Source: an uncultured Dorea sp.
Lineage (GTDB): Bacteria; Bacillota; Clostridia; Lachnospirales; Lachnospiraceae
DNA: 38,194 nucleotides
Direction: 5' to 3'
NCBI GenBank assembly: GCA_910584575.1
Contig: CAJUBG010000034.1
Coordinates: forward strand, 1 to 38,194
The position numbers were made by a program, and so were the translations under genes. Below the pieces are notes generated by a model, which worked only from the letters and a program-made list of their open reading frames with translations, did not search any database and was not told the DNA's origin. Below are positions 15,054 through 23,899 of the stretch, piece by piece (position 1 is the stretch's first letter; every line of letters starts with the position of its first letter).

Positions 15054-15740
15054 TTATGATACCTCCATTCGATAGCCCAGGCCCCGTACTGTTTTAATGA
15101 TCTGAGGATTCTGAGGGTCGCGCTCAATCTTGTCGCGGAGACGTTTGATATAAACGGTCAGCGTATTATCATTCACATACTCACCCACTACGTCCCAGAT
15201 TTCCTCAAGTAATTGCCCGCGGGAGAGAATCTTGCCGCGGTTATTTAAGAATACAAGGAACAGGCGGTATTCCAATGCCGAGAGGAATATTTCTTCCCCC
15301 TGGCGGGATACCACGCCCTTCTCGGTATCTACCTTCAAATCCCCTGCGTGCACGACTCCGCCGGATTTTCCGGCGCGCCTCAGTACAGAGCGCATACGGG
15401 AGACTAGCTCGCGGGGGCGGAAAGGCTTGCTGATATAGTCGTCCGCCCCCATGTCAAGCCCTGTTACGACTGAGAATTCATCGCCAAGGGCGGTCAGAAA
15501 GATAACAGGGATATCGTATTTTGCTTTGATGGCTGTACATGTGCTGTATCCATTGCCCTCTGCAAGCGTGACGTCCAAAAGGATAAGTTTGGGGAGTTCG
15601 GTTTCAAGCAGCTCTATTGCTTTGCTCTGCCCGTCTGCGGAGATGACTTCAAAGCCTTCGTCTTTTAAAAATGCCGACAGATTCTCAACGATTGTCGGGT
15701 CGTCTTCGATTAATAATACTTTGGTTTCTAACATGTTCAT
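15054..15740 (-). CDS. OmpR/PhoB-family response regulator
   Basis: A 228-residue regulator: receiver domain (LLIEDD acidic pocket, phospho-acceptor D56 in LILLDVTLAEGNG, then FLTALG and the lysine of YISKPFRP) and a C-terminal winged helix (VSRQGEEIFLSALEYRLF, then DNTLTVYIKRLRDKIE and VRGLGYRME). The start ATG at 15740 has AGGAGGT at 15747-15753; an upstream ATG at 15770 lies in the promoter. The kinase start follows the stop by one base. It probably controls the ABC operon downstream and perhaps the divergent ABC-2 genes. Confidence 0.94.
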   Translation of the reverse strand: MNMLETKVLLIEDDPTIVENLSAFLKDEGFEVISADGQSKAIELLETELPKLILLDVTLAEGNGYSTCTAIKAKYDIPVIFLTALGDEFSVVTGLDMGADDYISKPFRPRELVSRMRSVLRRAGKSGGVVHAGDLKVDTEKGVVSRQGEEIFLSALEYRLFLVFLNNRGKILSRGQLLEEIWDVVGEYVNDNTLTVYIKRLRDKIERDPQNPQIIKTVRGLGYRMEVS

Positions 15741-15760
15741 GCAAGCACCTCCTAGACCAT

Positions 15761-15790
15761 ATTTTAACATAGAAAAGCAGACGCGGACAA
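15761..15790 (-). promoter_or_regulatory. Promoter of the two-component operon
   Basis: On -, TTGTCC (15790-15785) and TAAAAT (15766-15761) are 18 nt apart. An inverted repeat AGACCAT (15755-15761) / ATGGTCT (15797-15803) flanks this promoter and could be an operator. Confidence 0.55.
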
Positions 15791-15810
15791 TCGAAAATGG
15801 TCTGCTTTGG

Positions 15811-15840
15811 TTGCATTTTTTGCCTCCCCATGCCTATAAT
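15811..15840 (+). promoter_or_regulatory. Promoter of the ABC-2 / sugar kinase operon
   Basis: TTGCAT (15811-15816) and consensus TATAAT (15835-15840) are 18 nt apart, 22 bp before the ATPase start. The leader is therefore very short. It lies back-to-back with the regulator promoter. Confidence 0.75.
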
Positions 15841-15861
15841 GTAAAAAAAGAGGAGGACATT

Positions 15862-16773
15862 ATGATAGAGATACGGCACGTGACAAAACATTTTGACAGC
15901 ATCACTGCTTTGAATAATGTGACATTTACCATCCCAGGCGGCAGGATATTCGGGCTTCTCGGCACCAACGGCGCGGGAAAAAGCACGCTGCTTCGGGCAA
16001 TGGCGGGAATCTTATCCTGCGACGCAGGAGAGATTCTGATAGACGGGGAGGCGTGTTATGACAATCCCAGGGTCAAGGAAAGCTTCTTTTATCTTCCGGA
16101 CGATCCCTATTATTTCCCCAATGCAAGCATGGAGGTGATGACCGGTTTTTACAGCAGACAGTATAAAGGCATGAGCGCAGAAGCCGTGCGTTACATGGCA
16201 GAGCGTTTAGAGTTGGACACCAGAAGACCCTTGCGTACATTTTCCAAGGGAATGAAGCGGCAGGCATTTCTGATTATGGCATTGTGCGCCAACACGGAAT
16301 ATCTGTTATGCGACGAGGTGTTTGACGGGCTTGACCCCGTGGTGACGGAGGTGATGAAGGAATTGTTCTTAAGGGAAATGAAGGAGCAGAGCCGCACGGT
16401 TGTGGTCGCCGCCCACAAGCTAAAGGATTTGGAGGAGTTCTGCCAGGATATCGCAATCCTGCACAAAGGCGGGATGCTGCTTGCCGGAGATATGCGAAGG
16501 AGGGCAGGGGAAATCTGCAAGGTTCAATGCGTGTTTGACGGGGAAATGAATGAAAAAGCCAAGGACTATCTGAGCGCCTGCCTGGAGGTAGTCCGATTCC
16601 GGCAGGAGGGATATTTTACCACGTTGATTGCAAGAGGCGAAAAGTCAGAGATTTTAGAGCAGATACAAAAAGGAAATCCAGTGTTCTGCCGAGAGGCTCC
16701 CATGACGCTTCAGGAGGTTTTTCTTGCGGAAATGGAGGGGAACGGTTATGACGTCAGCAAAGTATTTCAGTAG
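15862..16773 (+). CDS. ABC-2 type transporter ATPase
   Basis: A 303-residue ATPase. The start ATG at 15862 has AGGAGG at 15851-15856; the open frame extends upstream to 15451 but that part is antisense to the response regulator. Walker A GTNGAGKST (about residues 34-42), signature FSKGMKRQ (about 130-137, a variant of LSGGQ), Walker B YLLCDEVFDGLD (about 149-160) and switch AAHKLKD (H at about 185). The C-terminal 80 residues are an accessory domain seen in CcmA-like drug and lantibiotic exporters. It overlaps the permease by 26 nt. It lies divergent from a two-component system, so an envelope-stress or antimicrobial role is plausible. Confidence 0.93.
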   Translation: MIEIRHVTKHFDSITALNNVTFTIPGGRIFGLLGTNGAGKSTLLRAMAGILSCDAGEILIDGEACYDNPRVKESFFYLPDDPYYFPNASMEVMTGFYSRQYKGMSAEAVRYMAERLELDTRRPLRTFSKGMKRQAFLIMALCANTEYLLCDEVFDGLDPVVTEVMKELFLREMKEQSRTVVVAAHKLKDLEEFCQDIAILHKGGMLLAGDMRRRAGEICKVQCVFDGEMNEKAKDYLSACLEVVRFRQEGYFTTLIARGEKSEILEQIQKGNPVFCREAPMTLQEVFLAEMEGNGYDVSKVFQ

Positions 16774-18742
16774 ATGGCTTCAGGAAGCCGGGCGTTCCCA
16801 TCTGGTGTCTGCTCTTTCCTGGGGGTTTTTATCTCTGTATATGGTAATGAGGCTGGTGGATATTTCCGCAGGTTCGGAGTATATCTTTTTCGGGCTTGGG
16901 AGTATGGAATTATGCGTCCTGTGCTCTTTGCTTGGGCTTGCGTTTTCCGGATTTGAGTTCTTCTACCTGTTTCAAGTCAGGCAGCAGGATTTCTATTACA
17001 GTCTTCCGGTGAAGAAAAGCACTGTGTTTTTTGGCAGATATGTCCATGGGCTTTGTCAGTTTTTTGCCCCGCTTCTGCTGACGCAGACGCTTCTTGCCAT
17101 TTATGAGGCTGTGAATACTCAGAATTTTGCCCCGTATGCAGGGGCTTACCTGGCAAGAAGCGTTGGCGCTGCCCTGTTCGTTTTTCTGATGTTTTACCAT
17201 ACAGGGATATTAGCTGTTGTCATTTCAGGGAAAATGATTACTGCTATTGCGGCGCTGGTATTGTTCCTTTTGTATTTTCAGGTGGTGATACAGAATATTT
17301 TCTATGGATATGCACAGGAATTTTATCAGCATTTTTACAGGCTTCCCCTTCTGGAGAGAGCCAGAGAGCTGTTGGTTCCGTTTACCCTTGCCAAGAGCCT
17401 GATGGGAACAGGGATATACGACTGGCAGGAGGCATGGGAGTATGCCCCAGAGGGGAGAGATGTTTTGGCGGCGTTTCTCTGGGCGGGAGTCTTTCTGGCG
17501 TTGGCGCTTATGGCGCACAGAAAACGGAAAACGGAGATGACGGGGCGTGTGTTCGTGTCTGTCTGGGCAGAGCGTGTGTTTGAAGGGGCTGTTTCAATAC
17601 TTGCAGGGATGGGGCTTGGTATCTTACTTTTGGATATGGCCCAGGCGAAGGAATACGGCGCGGCGGCAGAGGCGCTTTTGATGGGAGTCTGTGGTATTCT
17701 TGGGACATGCGCAGGCCATTTCCTTATTGAGTGTCTGGTCCGGACACAGGGGAGTGCGCTTTGGCGAAGAAAATGGCAGATGTGCGGGGTAAGCGTGTGT
17801 GCCTTTGCGGTTGGATGCATTTTCCTGGCAAATGAGGCAGGATTTGACAATTATGTGCCTGAAAAAGAACAGGTGGCAGAGGTGGCTTTTTGCGTCAACG
17901 GTATTGATATGAAGCAGAAGCAGTATGTACGTGCCATGACAGGTGATGCTTCTGTCATTGAGGAACGGCTGTTGTGGTATTCTATGGCAGAGGAGGAGAG
18001 TATCGAGGCAGGTCTTACGTGGATTCAGGAAGTGTTGGAGGGCGGAGATTCAAAAGTAACGGAAGCCACGGTCTGTTATCATTTAAAGGACGGCAGCAGG
18101 CGTTACAGGCTTTATCCATTGAGTCAAAAGGCTTTGGATTCCTTCGCAGATGTATATGAGACGAAGGAGTATAAGAAACGGGCTTATCCTTTGACCCAGG
18201 TAAAGGATGTGAAGAAGGGGCAGATTACCTGGTCGGACGGGGTAGGCGTCCGTATGCTTGGACTGTCGGAGGGTGAGAAGGAGGCGTTGCTTGCCGCCTA
18301 TAAGGAGGATGTTGCAGGGCTTAAGATGGACGAGCTGAAAACGGATTTTCCCGTAGGATTCCTGGAAATAATTTCCGAGGTGGACGGAATCTATCAGGAG
18401 GCAATGATTTATCCCTTCTTTGAGCAGACTCTAAAGGTGCTTGAGGGCGTGGGTGTCGATACAGGTAAAGCTCTTGCTGATTATGAGATTGGGTCAATGA
18501 AGGTGCAAACCTCTGACTCAACGCCTCAGGGCTACGTTGGCGGCGTAAATATGCATTTTTATGACAAGGAAAATGATATCGCAAAGTGGAGTAAAAAGCT
18601 GATTCCGGACAATCTGGCGGTACAGCCTTTACTGTGTCCGGTAAAACCTGATGTGAGGGCAGAGGTCCAGGTTGAGGAGGAGGCCGTGGGCGGCACTGTG
18701 GTTGTGGACTGCTATGAGATGGAGGAAAGGGGAGTGGAGTAA
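16748..18742 (+). CDS. ABC-2 type transporter permease with large C-terminal domain
   Basis: A 664-residue membrane protein paired with the preceding ATPase. Start ATG at 16748 has GGAGGGG at about 16734-16740. Hydrophobic segments lie near residues 20-45, 55-80, 100-122, 132-165, 170-195, 240-262, 282-305, 308-330 and 345-365. After the last, a hydrophilic part of about 290 residues begins with NEAGFDNYVPEKEQV. The FYYSLPVKKSTVFFGRY stretch is a typical cytoplasmic loop of ABC-2 permeases. The C-terminal part resembles what is called DUF6449 in Clostridia (from memory). Substrate unknown. Confidence 0.85.
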   Translation: MTSAKYFSRWLQEAGRSHLVSALSWGFLSLYMVMRLVDISAGSEYIFFGLGSMELCVLCSLLGLAFSGFEFFYLFQVRQQDFYYSLPVKKSTVFFGRYVHGLCQFFAPLLLTQTLLAIYEAVNTQNFAPYAGAYLARSVGAALFVFLMFYHTGILAVVISGKMITAIAALVLFLLYFQVVIQNIFYGYAQEFYQHFYRLPLLERARELLVPFTLAKSLMGTGIYDWQEAWEYAPEGRDVLAAFLWAGVFLALALMAHRKRKTEMTGRVFVSVWAERVFEGAVSILAGMGLGILLLDMAQAKEYGAAAEALLMGVCGILGTCAGHFLIECLVRTQGSALWRRKWQMCGVSVCAFAVGCIFLANEAGFDNYVPEKEQVAEVAFCVNGIDMKQKQYVRAMTGDASVIEERLLWYSMAEEESIEAGLTWIQEVLEGGDSKVTEATVCYHLKDGSRRYRLYPLSQKALDSFADVYETKEYKKRAYPLTQVKDVKKGQITWSDGVGVRMLGLSEGEKEALLAAYKEDVAGLKMDELKTDFPVGFLEIISEVDGIYQEAMIYPFFEQTLKVLEGVGVDTGKALADYEIGSMKVQTSDSTPQGYVGGVNMHFYDKENDIAKWSKKLIPDNLAVQPLLCPVKPDVRAEVQVEEEAVGGTVVVDCYEMEERGVE

Positions 18743-19651
18743 ATGGAAACAGGAAAGCCGGAGGTATTGGTAATCGGCGCGGCAATCATAGACGTGCTTG
18801 TCCGTCCGGCGGATGAGACGGTATTTCAAACCGGCTCGTATCCGGCTGAGGATATCCGTATGTCGGCGGGCGCGGATGCGCTGAATGAGGCCACGGTGCT
18901 TGCACGGCTTGGAAAGAAGGTGGGGCTTGTCACGGTGATTGGCAAGGACCAGGCGGGGGACTATCTTCTTTCGCATTGCAGGCGGGAGGGGATTCTCCTT
19001 GAGGATGACTGTGTGCGGGAGGGAATGGCGACAGGGATTAATGTTGTGCTAGTAGGAAAGGACGGGGGCAGAAGCTTCCTTACGAACGCCAGAGGCAGCC
19101 TTAGGAGGCTCAGCCTTTCGGATATCCGTCTGCCTTTTCCGGAGAGTGTGAAAATCCTCTGTTTTGCCAGTATATTCGTGTTTCCTCAGATTGGTGCAGA
19201 CGAGCTTTTGCGTATATTTGCACAGGCAAAGAAGCAGAATAAGATTGTGTGTGCGGATATGACGAAGCGTAAGAAGGGGGAGACGCTTGACGAAATGGCA
19301 GAGGCATTTTCTTATATTGATTACTTACTGCCAAACGATGAGGAGGCAATGCTGCTGACGGGAAAGGACACAGCCTTTGAGGCGGCGAGGGCGATTCTCG
19401 AAGCAGGGGTGAAAAATGTGGTAATTAAATGCGGCAGGGACGGGGCGCTGGTGATGAATCAGAAAGAAGCTTATATGGTGCCTGCAAAAGAGAGGGTATC
19501 TTGTGTTGATACGACAGGCGCGGGAGACAGCTTTGCGGCTGGATTTATTTTTGCGCTGTCTAACGGGCGCACATTGAGGGAGTGTGCGGAGTATGGTAAT
19601 GAATGTGGCGCGAGGGCGGTTGCAGTAACGGGGGCGACGGATTGGCTGTAA
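18743..19651 (+). CDS. PfkB-family sugar kinase (ribokinase-like)
   Basis: A 302-residue carbohydrate kinase of the PfkB fold. Visible: N-terminal VLVIGAAIIDVLVRP, substrate-binding GADALNEATVLARLG (about residues 42-57, where ribokinases have GG.a.N.a), NARGSLRRLS, YLLPNDEEAMLLTG (about 194-207), and the ATP/anion-hole motif DTTGAGDSFAAGF (about 254-266) with catalytic D at about 260. GGGAG lies just before the ATG, which follows the permease stop with no gap, so it shares that operon. The GG-to-GA change in the substrate region means the sugar cannot be named. Downstream lies a broken DUF1016 gene. Confidence 0.92.
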   Translation: METGKPEVLVIGAAIIDVLVRPADETVFQTGSYPAEDIRMSAGADALNEATVLARLGKKVGLVTVIGKDQAGDYLLSHCRREGILLEDDCVREGMATGINVVLVGKDGGRSFLTNARGSLRRLSLSDIRLPFPESVKILCFASIFVFPQIGADELLRIFAQAKKQNKIVCADMTKRKKGETLDEMAEAFSYIDYLLPNDEEAMLLTGKDTAFEAARAILEAGVKNVVIKCGRDGALVMNQKEAYMVPAKERVSCVDTTGAGDSFAAGFIFALSNGRTLRECAEYGNECGARAVAVTGATDWL

Positions 19652-19692
19652 GTGAATTCCCCAATAGATATAGAAAGAAAAAGGTAAATTTT

Positions 19693-20747
19693 ATGAGCGA
19701 ATTAATGCGGCTTGATAAAGAATATAGGATTTGGATACAAGAACTTGGAAATAGATATAGAACAAGCCAGATTAAGGCTTCTATTCGTGTGAATAATGAG
19801 ATGTTAATGTACTATTGGTCAGTAGGAAAGGATATTTCAGAGAGACGTGCCGATAGTAAATGGGGGAATAAATTTTTTCAAAATATGAGTATGGACTTGG
19901 CAGATATTATTCCTAACGCAAAAGGATTTTCACCAACCAATTTGCGTTATATGATGAGGTTTTATGAGCTTTTTAAAGATATTGAAATTGTTCCCCAAGT
20001 TGAGGAACGATTTACGATGGTGTCAAATAAAGTTTTCATGATTCCGTGGGGGCATATTAAGCTGTTGATAGATAAGTGTCATGATAATCCGAAAGAATTT
20101 AATTTTTATATAGATAAAATCATTGAAAACAATTGGTCAAGAGCTGTTCTGCTAAATTTTATAGATTCCATTATTTGAGCGGCAGGGACAGGCAATTACG
20201 AATTTCAAATACACATTACCTAAAGGATTTGGCACAGGAAATTACGAAAGACCCTTATAATTTTGATTTTGTTGCAATTCGTCAGGGATATAATGAAAAA
20301 GAATTAAAAGATGCATTGATGGATAATGTACAGAATTTTTTGATGGAACTTGGAACAGGATTTGCGTTTGTGGGGAGAGAATACCGGTTGCAAGTAGGAA
20401 ATACAGAACAGTATGTAGATATGTTATTCTATAATATAAAACGGCATTGTTATGTAGTGGTTGAAGTAAAAATTGTGGAATTTGAACCAGGGTTTATTTC
20501 ACAGACGGCTACGTATGTGTCGGCAGTAAACCATACTCTCAAGGGAAATGCAGATACCCAAACCATAGGTATCCTTATATGTAAAACCAAAGATAATATA
20601 TTGGCAAAATATGCAGTTGAAACGTCTACAGAACCCATTGGAATATCTGAATATGAGTTAAATGCGTTAATGCCTAAAGATTTTAGGGGTACATTACCTA
20701 CAATAGAAGAATTGGAACAAGGGCTAAGTGAAGATATTGCAAATTAA
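19693..20747 (+). pseudogene. DUF1016 (YhcG-type) nuclease-like gene broken by two frameshifts
   Basis: A second DUF1016 gene, start ATG 19693. The first frame runs to a stop at 20176-20178 and covers the helical domain (YYWSVGKDI, AKGFSPTNLRYMMRFYE, NNWSRAVLLNFIDS). The family sequence PLFERQGQAITNFKYTLP continues in a second frame (20168-20223), and LAQEITKDPYNFDFVAIRQ in a third, through the nuclease core EQYVDMLFYNIKRHCYVVVEVK (D and E.K) to the stop at 20745. Each junction can be explained by loss of 2 nt (or gain of 1) before TTA at about 20170 and before AAG at about 20222. It is AT-rich compared with its neighbours and only about 40 bp after the sugar kinase. Unless sequencing errors are involved, it is inactive. 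Confidence 0.85.
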
Positions 20748-20786
20748 TGCAATGAATTTTACGAGGAAAAAAGTATAATTATTAAG

Positions 20787-20815
20787 TTGTATCTCCGAAA
20801 AAAAATTGATAGAAT
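20787..20815 (+). promoter_or_regulatory. Promoter of the isomerase-xylulokinase operon
   Basis: TTGTAT (20787-20792) and TAGAAT (20810-20815) are 17 nt apart, about 46 bp before the isomerase start. The other half-match TATAAT at 20775-20780 lacks a -35. Confidence 0.5.
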
Positions 20816-20861
20816 GATATGAGTATGGTAAATGGCAACTTAATTAAGGAGGAACAACAAT

Positions 20862-22346
20862 ATGAACAACATGCCAGAATTGAAGATTGGAGTAGTAGCA
20901 GTAAGCCGTGACTGTTTTCCGGAGAGCCTGTCCGTTACGAGAAGGAAAAATTTAATGAAAGCGTATACAGAGAAGTACGGCGAGGAGGGAATCTACGAAT
21001 GTCCGATTTGTATCGTGGAGAGTGAGCTTCACATGGTACAGGCATTGGAGGACATTAAGGCGGCAGGATGTAACGCGTTAGTGGTATATCTTGGAAACTT
21101 CGGGCCGGAGATTTCAGAGACGCTTCTTGCAAAGCATTTTGAAGGGCCGAAGATGTTTATCGCTGCGGCAGAAGAACGGGGCGACAATCTGGTACAGGGA
21201 CGGGGCGACGCATACTGCGGTATGCTCAACGCAAGCTATAACTTAAAACTTCGCAATGTAAAGGCATACATACCGGAATATCCCGTAGGGGACGCCGGGG
21301 AATGTGCAGATATGATTCATGAGTTTATCCCTATCGCAAGGGCAATCGTAGGACTTAGCGAACTCAAAATTATCAGCTTCGGGCCAAGGCCGCTTAATTT
21401 CCTTGCATGTAACGCGCCGATTAAGCAGCTCTATAACCTGGGGATTGAGATTGAGGAGAACTCAGAGCTTGACTTGTTCGAGGCATTTAACAAACATGCA
21501 GGAGACGAGAGAATTCCTTCAATCGTGAAGGAGATGGAGGACGAGCTTGGCGCAGGCAACAAGAAGCCGGAGATTCTTGAGAAGCTGGCGCAGTATGAGC
21601 TGACATTGAAGGATTGGATTGACGAGCACAAGGGTTACCGTAAGTATGTGGCTCTTGCCGGAAAATGCTGGCCTGCCTTCCAGACTCAGTTTGGATTCGT
21701 GCCCTGCTATGTAAACAGCCGCCTGACCGCACAGGGAATTCCGGTATCCTGTGAAGTGGATATCTACGGTACTCTGAGTGAGTTTATCGGAACAGTGGTA
21801 AGCAATGATGCGGTAACGCTTCTGGATATCAATAATTCCGTGCCGAAGGATATGTACGAGGAAGAAATAAAGGGTAAATATGACTATACTCAGCAGGATA
21901 CGTTTATGGGCTTCCATTGCGGCAATACAGCCTCCAAGAAGCTGTCCTTCTGCGAGATGAAATATCAGATGATTATGGCAAGAACTTTGCCTGAGGAAGT
22001 GACACAGGGAACTCTGGAGGGCGATATTGTACCAGGGGATATTACGTTCTACCGCCTGCAGAGTACGGCGGACAATAAGCTGCGCGCTTATATCGCCCAC
22101 GGCGAGGTGCTTCCGGTTGCCACACGCTCGTTCGGAGGTATCGGAGTGTTTGCGATTCCGCAGATGGGAAGATTCTACCGCCATGTGTTGATTGAGGGCG
22201 GATACCCTCATCATGGCGCGGTGGCCTTCGGACATCACGGAAAGGCTTTGTTTGAAGTGTTCAAGTATATCGGAGTGCCGGTGGAGGAGATTGGATACAA
22301 CCAGCCCGCAGGCGTAAGATACCCGACAGAGAATCCATGGAGATAG
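20862..22346 (+). CDS. L-fucose/L-arabinose isomerase family protein
   Basis: A 494-residue member of the fucose/arabinose isomerase fold, which interconverts aldose and ketose sugars using a metal ion. AAGGAGG about 7 nt before ATG 20862. Visible: KIGVVAVSRDCFPESL at the N-terminus, CNALVVYLGNFGPE, KIISFGPRPLNFLACNAPI (about residues 167-185), CWPAFQ, and C-terminal metal-site-like strings MGFHCGNTASKK (about 344-355) and HHGAVAFGHHGKAL (about 461-474). The following gene is xylulokinase, so the product is probably a ketopentose such as xylulose; the exact sugar is not clear. It is not a canonical AraA or FucI. Confidence 0.88.
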   Translation: MNNMPELKIGVVAVSRDCFPESLSVTRRKNLMKAYTEKYGEEGIYECPICIVESELHMVQALEDIKAAGCNALVVYLGNFGPEISETLLAKHFEGPKMFIAAAEERGDNLVQGRGDAYCGMLNASYNLKLRNVKAYIPEYPVGDAGECADMIHEFIPIARAIVGLSELKIISFGPRPLNFLACNAPIKQLYNLGIEIEENSELDLFEAFNKHAGDERIPSIVKEMEDELGAGNKKPEILEKLAQYELTLKDWIDEHKGYRKYVALAGKCWPAFQTQFGFVPCYVNSRLTAQGIPVSCEVDIYGTLSEFIGTVVSNDAVTLLDINNSVPKDMYEEEIKGKYDYTQQDTFMGFHCGNTASKKLSFCEMKYQMIMARTLPEEVTQGTLEGDIVPGDITFYRLQSTADNKLRAYIAHGEVLPVATRSFGGIGVFAIPQMGRFYRHVLIEGGYPHHGAVAFGHHGKALFEVFKYIGVPVEEIGYNQPAGVRYPTENPWR

Positions 22347-22350
22347 AAGT

Positions 22351-23808
22351 ATGTTATATATAGGAGTAGATTTAGGGACGTCCGCAGTAAAACTTTTGTT
22401 GATGGACGGCGACGGAAAGATTCACAAAATCGTATCAAAGGAATATCCTCTCTATTTTCCACATGCCGGCTGGTCTGAGCAGAAGCCGGAGGATTGGTTT
22501 ACACAGTCTATGGCGGGAATCAGGGAGTTGGTCAGCGAGTGTGACAAAAGCCAGGTGGCAGGCATCAGCTTCGGGGGCCAGATGCACGGTCTGGTGGCTC
22601 TCGATAAAGAAGATCGGGTGATTCGGCCCGCAATCCTGTGGAACGACGGAAGGACAGGGGAGGAGACGGATTATCTGAATCAGGAGATTGGCAAGGACAG
22701 GCTGTCAAAGTATACGGCGAATATTGCCTTTGCGGGATTTACGGCGCCAAAGCTTCTCTGGATGAAGAAGCATGAGCCAGAGAATTTTGACAGAATCAGC
22801 AAGATTATGCTGCCTAAGGATTATCTGGCGTATTGCTTGTCCGGCTCATTCTGTACGGACGTTTCTGACGCGTCCGGTATGCTGCTTATGGATGTTAAGA
22901 ACCGGCGCTGGTCTGAGGAAATGCTGAAAATCTGCGGCATTACGAGAGAACAGCTTCCGGGATTATATGAAAGCTATGAGGTGGTCGGAACTTTGAAGCC
23001 GGAGGTAGCCCGTGAATTAGGTCTGTCTTCGGACGTAAAGGTCATTGCAGGGGCAGGCGATAATGCGGCTGCGGCAGTTGGAACCGGAACCGTAGGCGAC
23101 GGAATGTGTAACATTTCCCTGGGTACGTCAGGAACCATCTTTATCTCAAGCAAGTCCTTTGGGGTGGATGAGAACAATGCGTTACATTCCTTTGCCCATG
23201 CCGACGGACACTATCATCTCATGGGATGTATGCTGAGCGCGGCGTCCTGTAACAAGTGGTGGAGTGAGGAGATTCTAAAGACAAAGGATTTTGCGGCAGA
23301 GCAGGCAAAGATTGCCAGGCTTGGGGAGAATCAGGTGTTCTATCTCCCGTATCTGATGGGAGAGCGTTCCCCCCATAATAATCCGGATGCCAGGGCTATG
23401 TTTATCGGTATGTCCATGGATACAGCCAGAGAAGATATGACCCAGGCGGTGTTGGAGGGAGTAACTTTTGGGCTTCGGGATTCCTTAGAGGTGGCAAAGA
23501 GCCTGGGGCTTCAGATTGAACGGACGAAGATTTGCGGCGGCGGCGCTAAGAGTCCTCTCTGGAAGAAGATTCTTGCGAATATTATGAATCTGAAGGTAGA
23601 TGTGATTGAGAGCGAGGAAGGGCCTGCCCTTGGCGGCGCCATGCTTGCGGCGGTGGGCTGCGGGGAGTATCCGGATGTGGAAACCATTGCAGGGAAGGTT
23701 GTGAAGGTTGTGGATACGGTAGAGCCACAGCCGGATTTAGTGGCAAAGTATGAGGAGAGGTATCAGAAGTTTAAGAAAATCTATCCTGCTGTCAAGGAAT
23801 TATTCTAA
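22351..23808 (+). CDS. xylB: Xylulokinase
   Basis: A 485-residue FGGY-family kinase that phosphorylates D-xylulose to xylulose 5-phosphate. N-terminal ATPase-fold motif YIGVDLGTSAVKLLLMD, substrate-recognition SFGGQMHGLVALD (about residues 74-86, the QMHG typical of xylulokinases), WNDGRTGEE, catalytic D in AGAGDNAAAAVG (about 231-242), NISLGTSGTIFIS (about 250-262) and C-terminal ICGGGAKSPLWKKILA (about 393-408). It starts 4 bp after the isomerase, so it is in the same operon, and is closed by a strong terminator. Confidence 0.95.
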   Translation: MLYIGVDLGTSAVKLLLMDGDGKIHKIVSKEYPLYFPHAGWSEQKPEDWFTQSMAGIRELVSECDKSQVAGISFGGQMHGLVALDKEDRVIRPAILWNDGRTGEETDYLNQEIGKDRLSKYTANIAFAGFTAPKLLWMKKHEPENFDRISKIMLPKDYLAYCLSGSFCTDVSDASGMLLMDVKNRRWSEEMLKICGITREQLPGLYESYEVVGTLKPEVARELGLSSDVKVIAGAGDNAAAAVGTGTVGDGMCNISLGTSGTIFISSKSFGVDENNALHSFAHADGHYHLMGCMLSAASCNKWWSEEILKTKDFAAEQAKIARLGENQVFYLPYLMGERSPHNNPDARAMFIGMSMDTAREDMTQAVLEGVTFGLRDSLEVAKSLGLQIERTKICGGGAKSPLWKKILANIMNLKVDVIESEEGPALGGAMLAAVGCGEYPDVETIAGKVVKVVDTVEPQPDLVAKYEERYQKFKKIYPAVKELF

Positions 23809-23833
23809 GTGAATAAAAGAATCACAGATATGA

Positions 23834-23887
23834 ACAAGGTGCACGCAGCAAAGTTTCCTCCGTGTCTGCTGCTTGCACCTTGTTTTT
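23834..23887 (+). terminator. Terminator after xylulokinase
   Basis: ACAAGGTGCA pairs with TGCACCTTGT, with an inner GCAGCA/TGCTGC stem, followed by TTTTT. It may also serve the converging HAD gene. Confidence 0.9.
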
Positions 23888-23899
23888 AGCGATATCTCG

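Noticed and set aside
14042..15127. Longer histidine kinase start at 15127
   Set aside because: Would overlap the regulator by about 70 bp and has no ribosome binding site; ATG 15052 has GGAGG.
15451..15861. N-terminal extension of the ABC-2 ATPase frame
   Set aside because: Antisense to the response regulator; a strong ribosome binding site marks the start at 15862.
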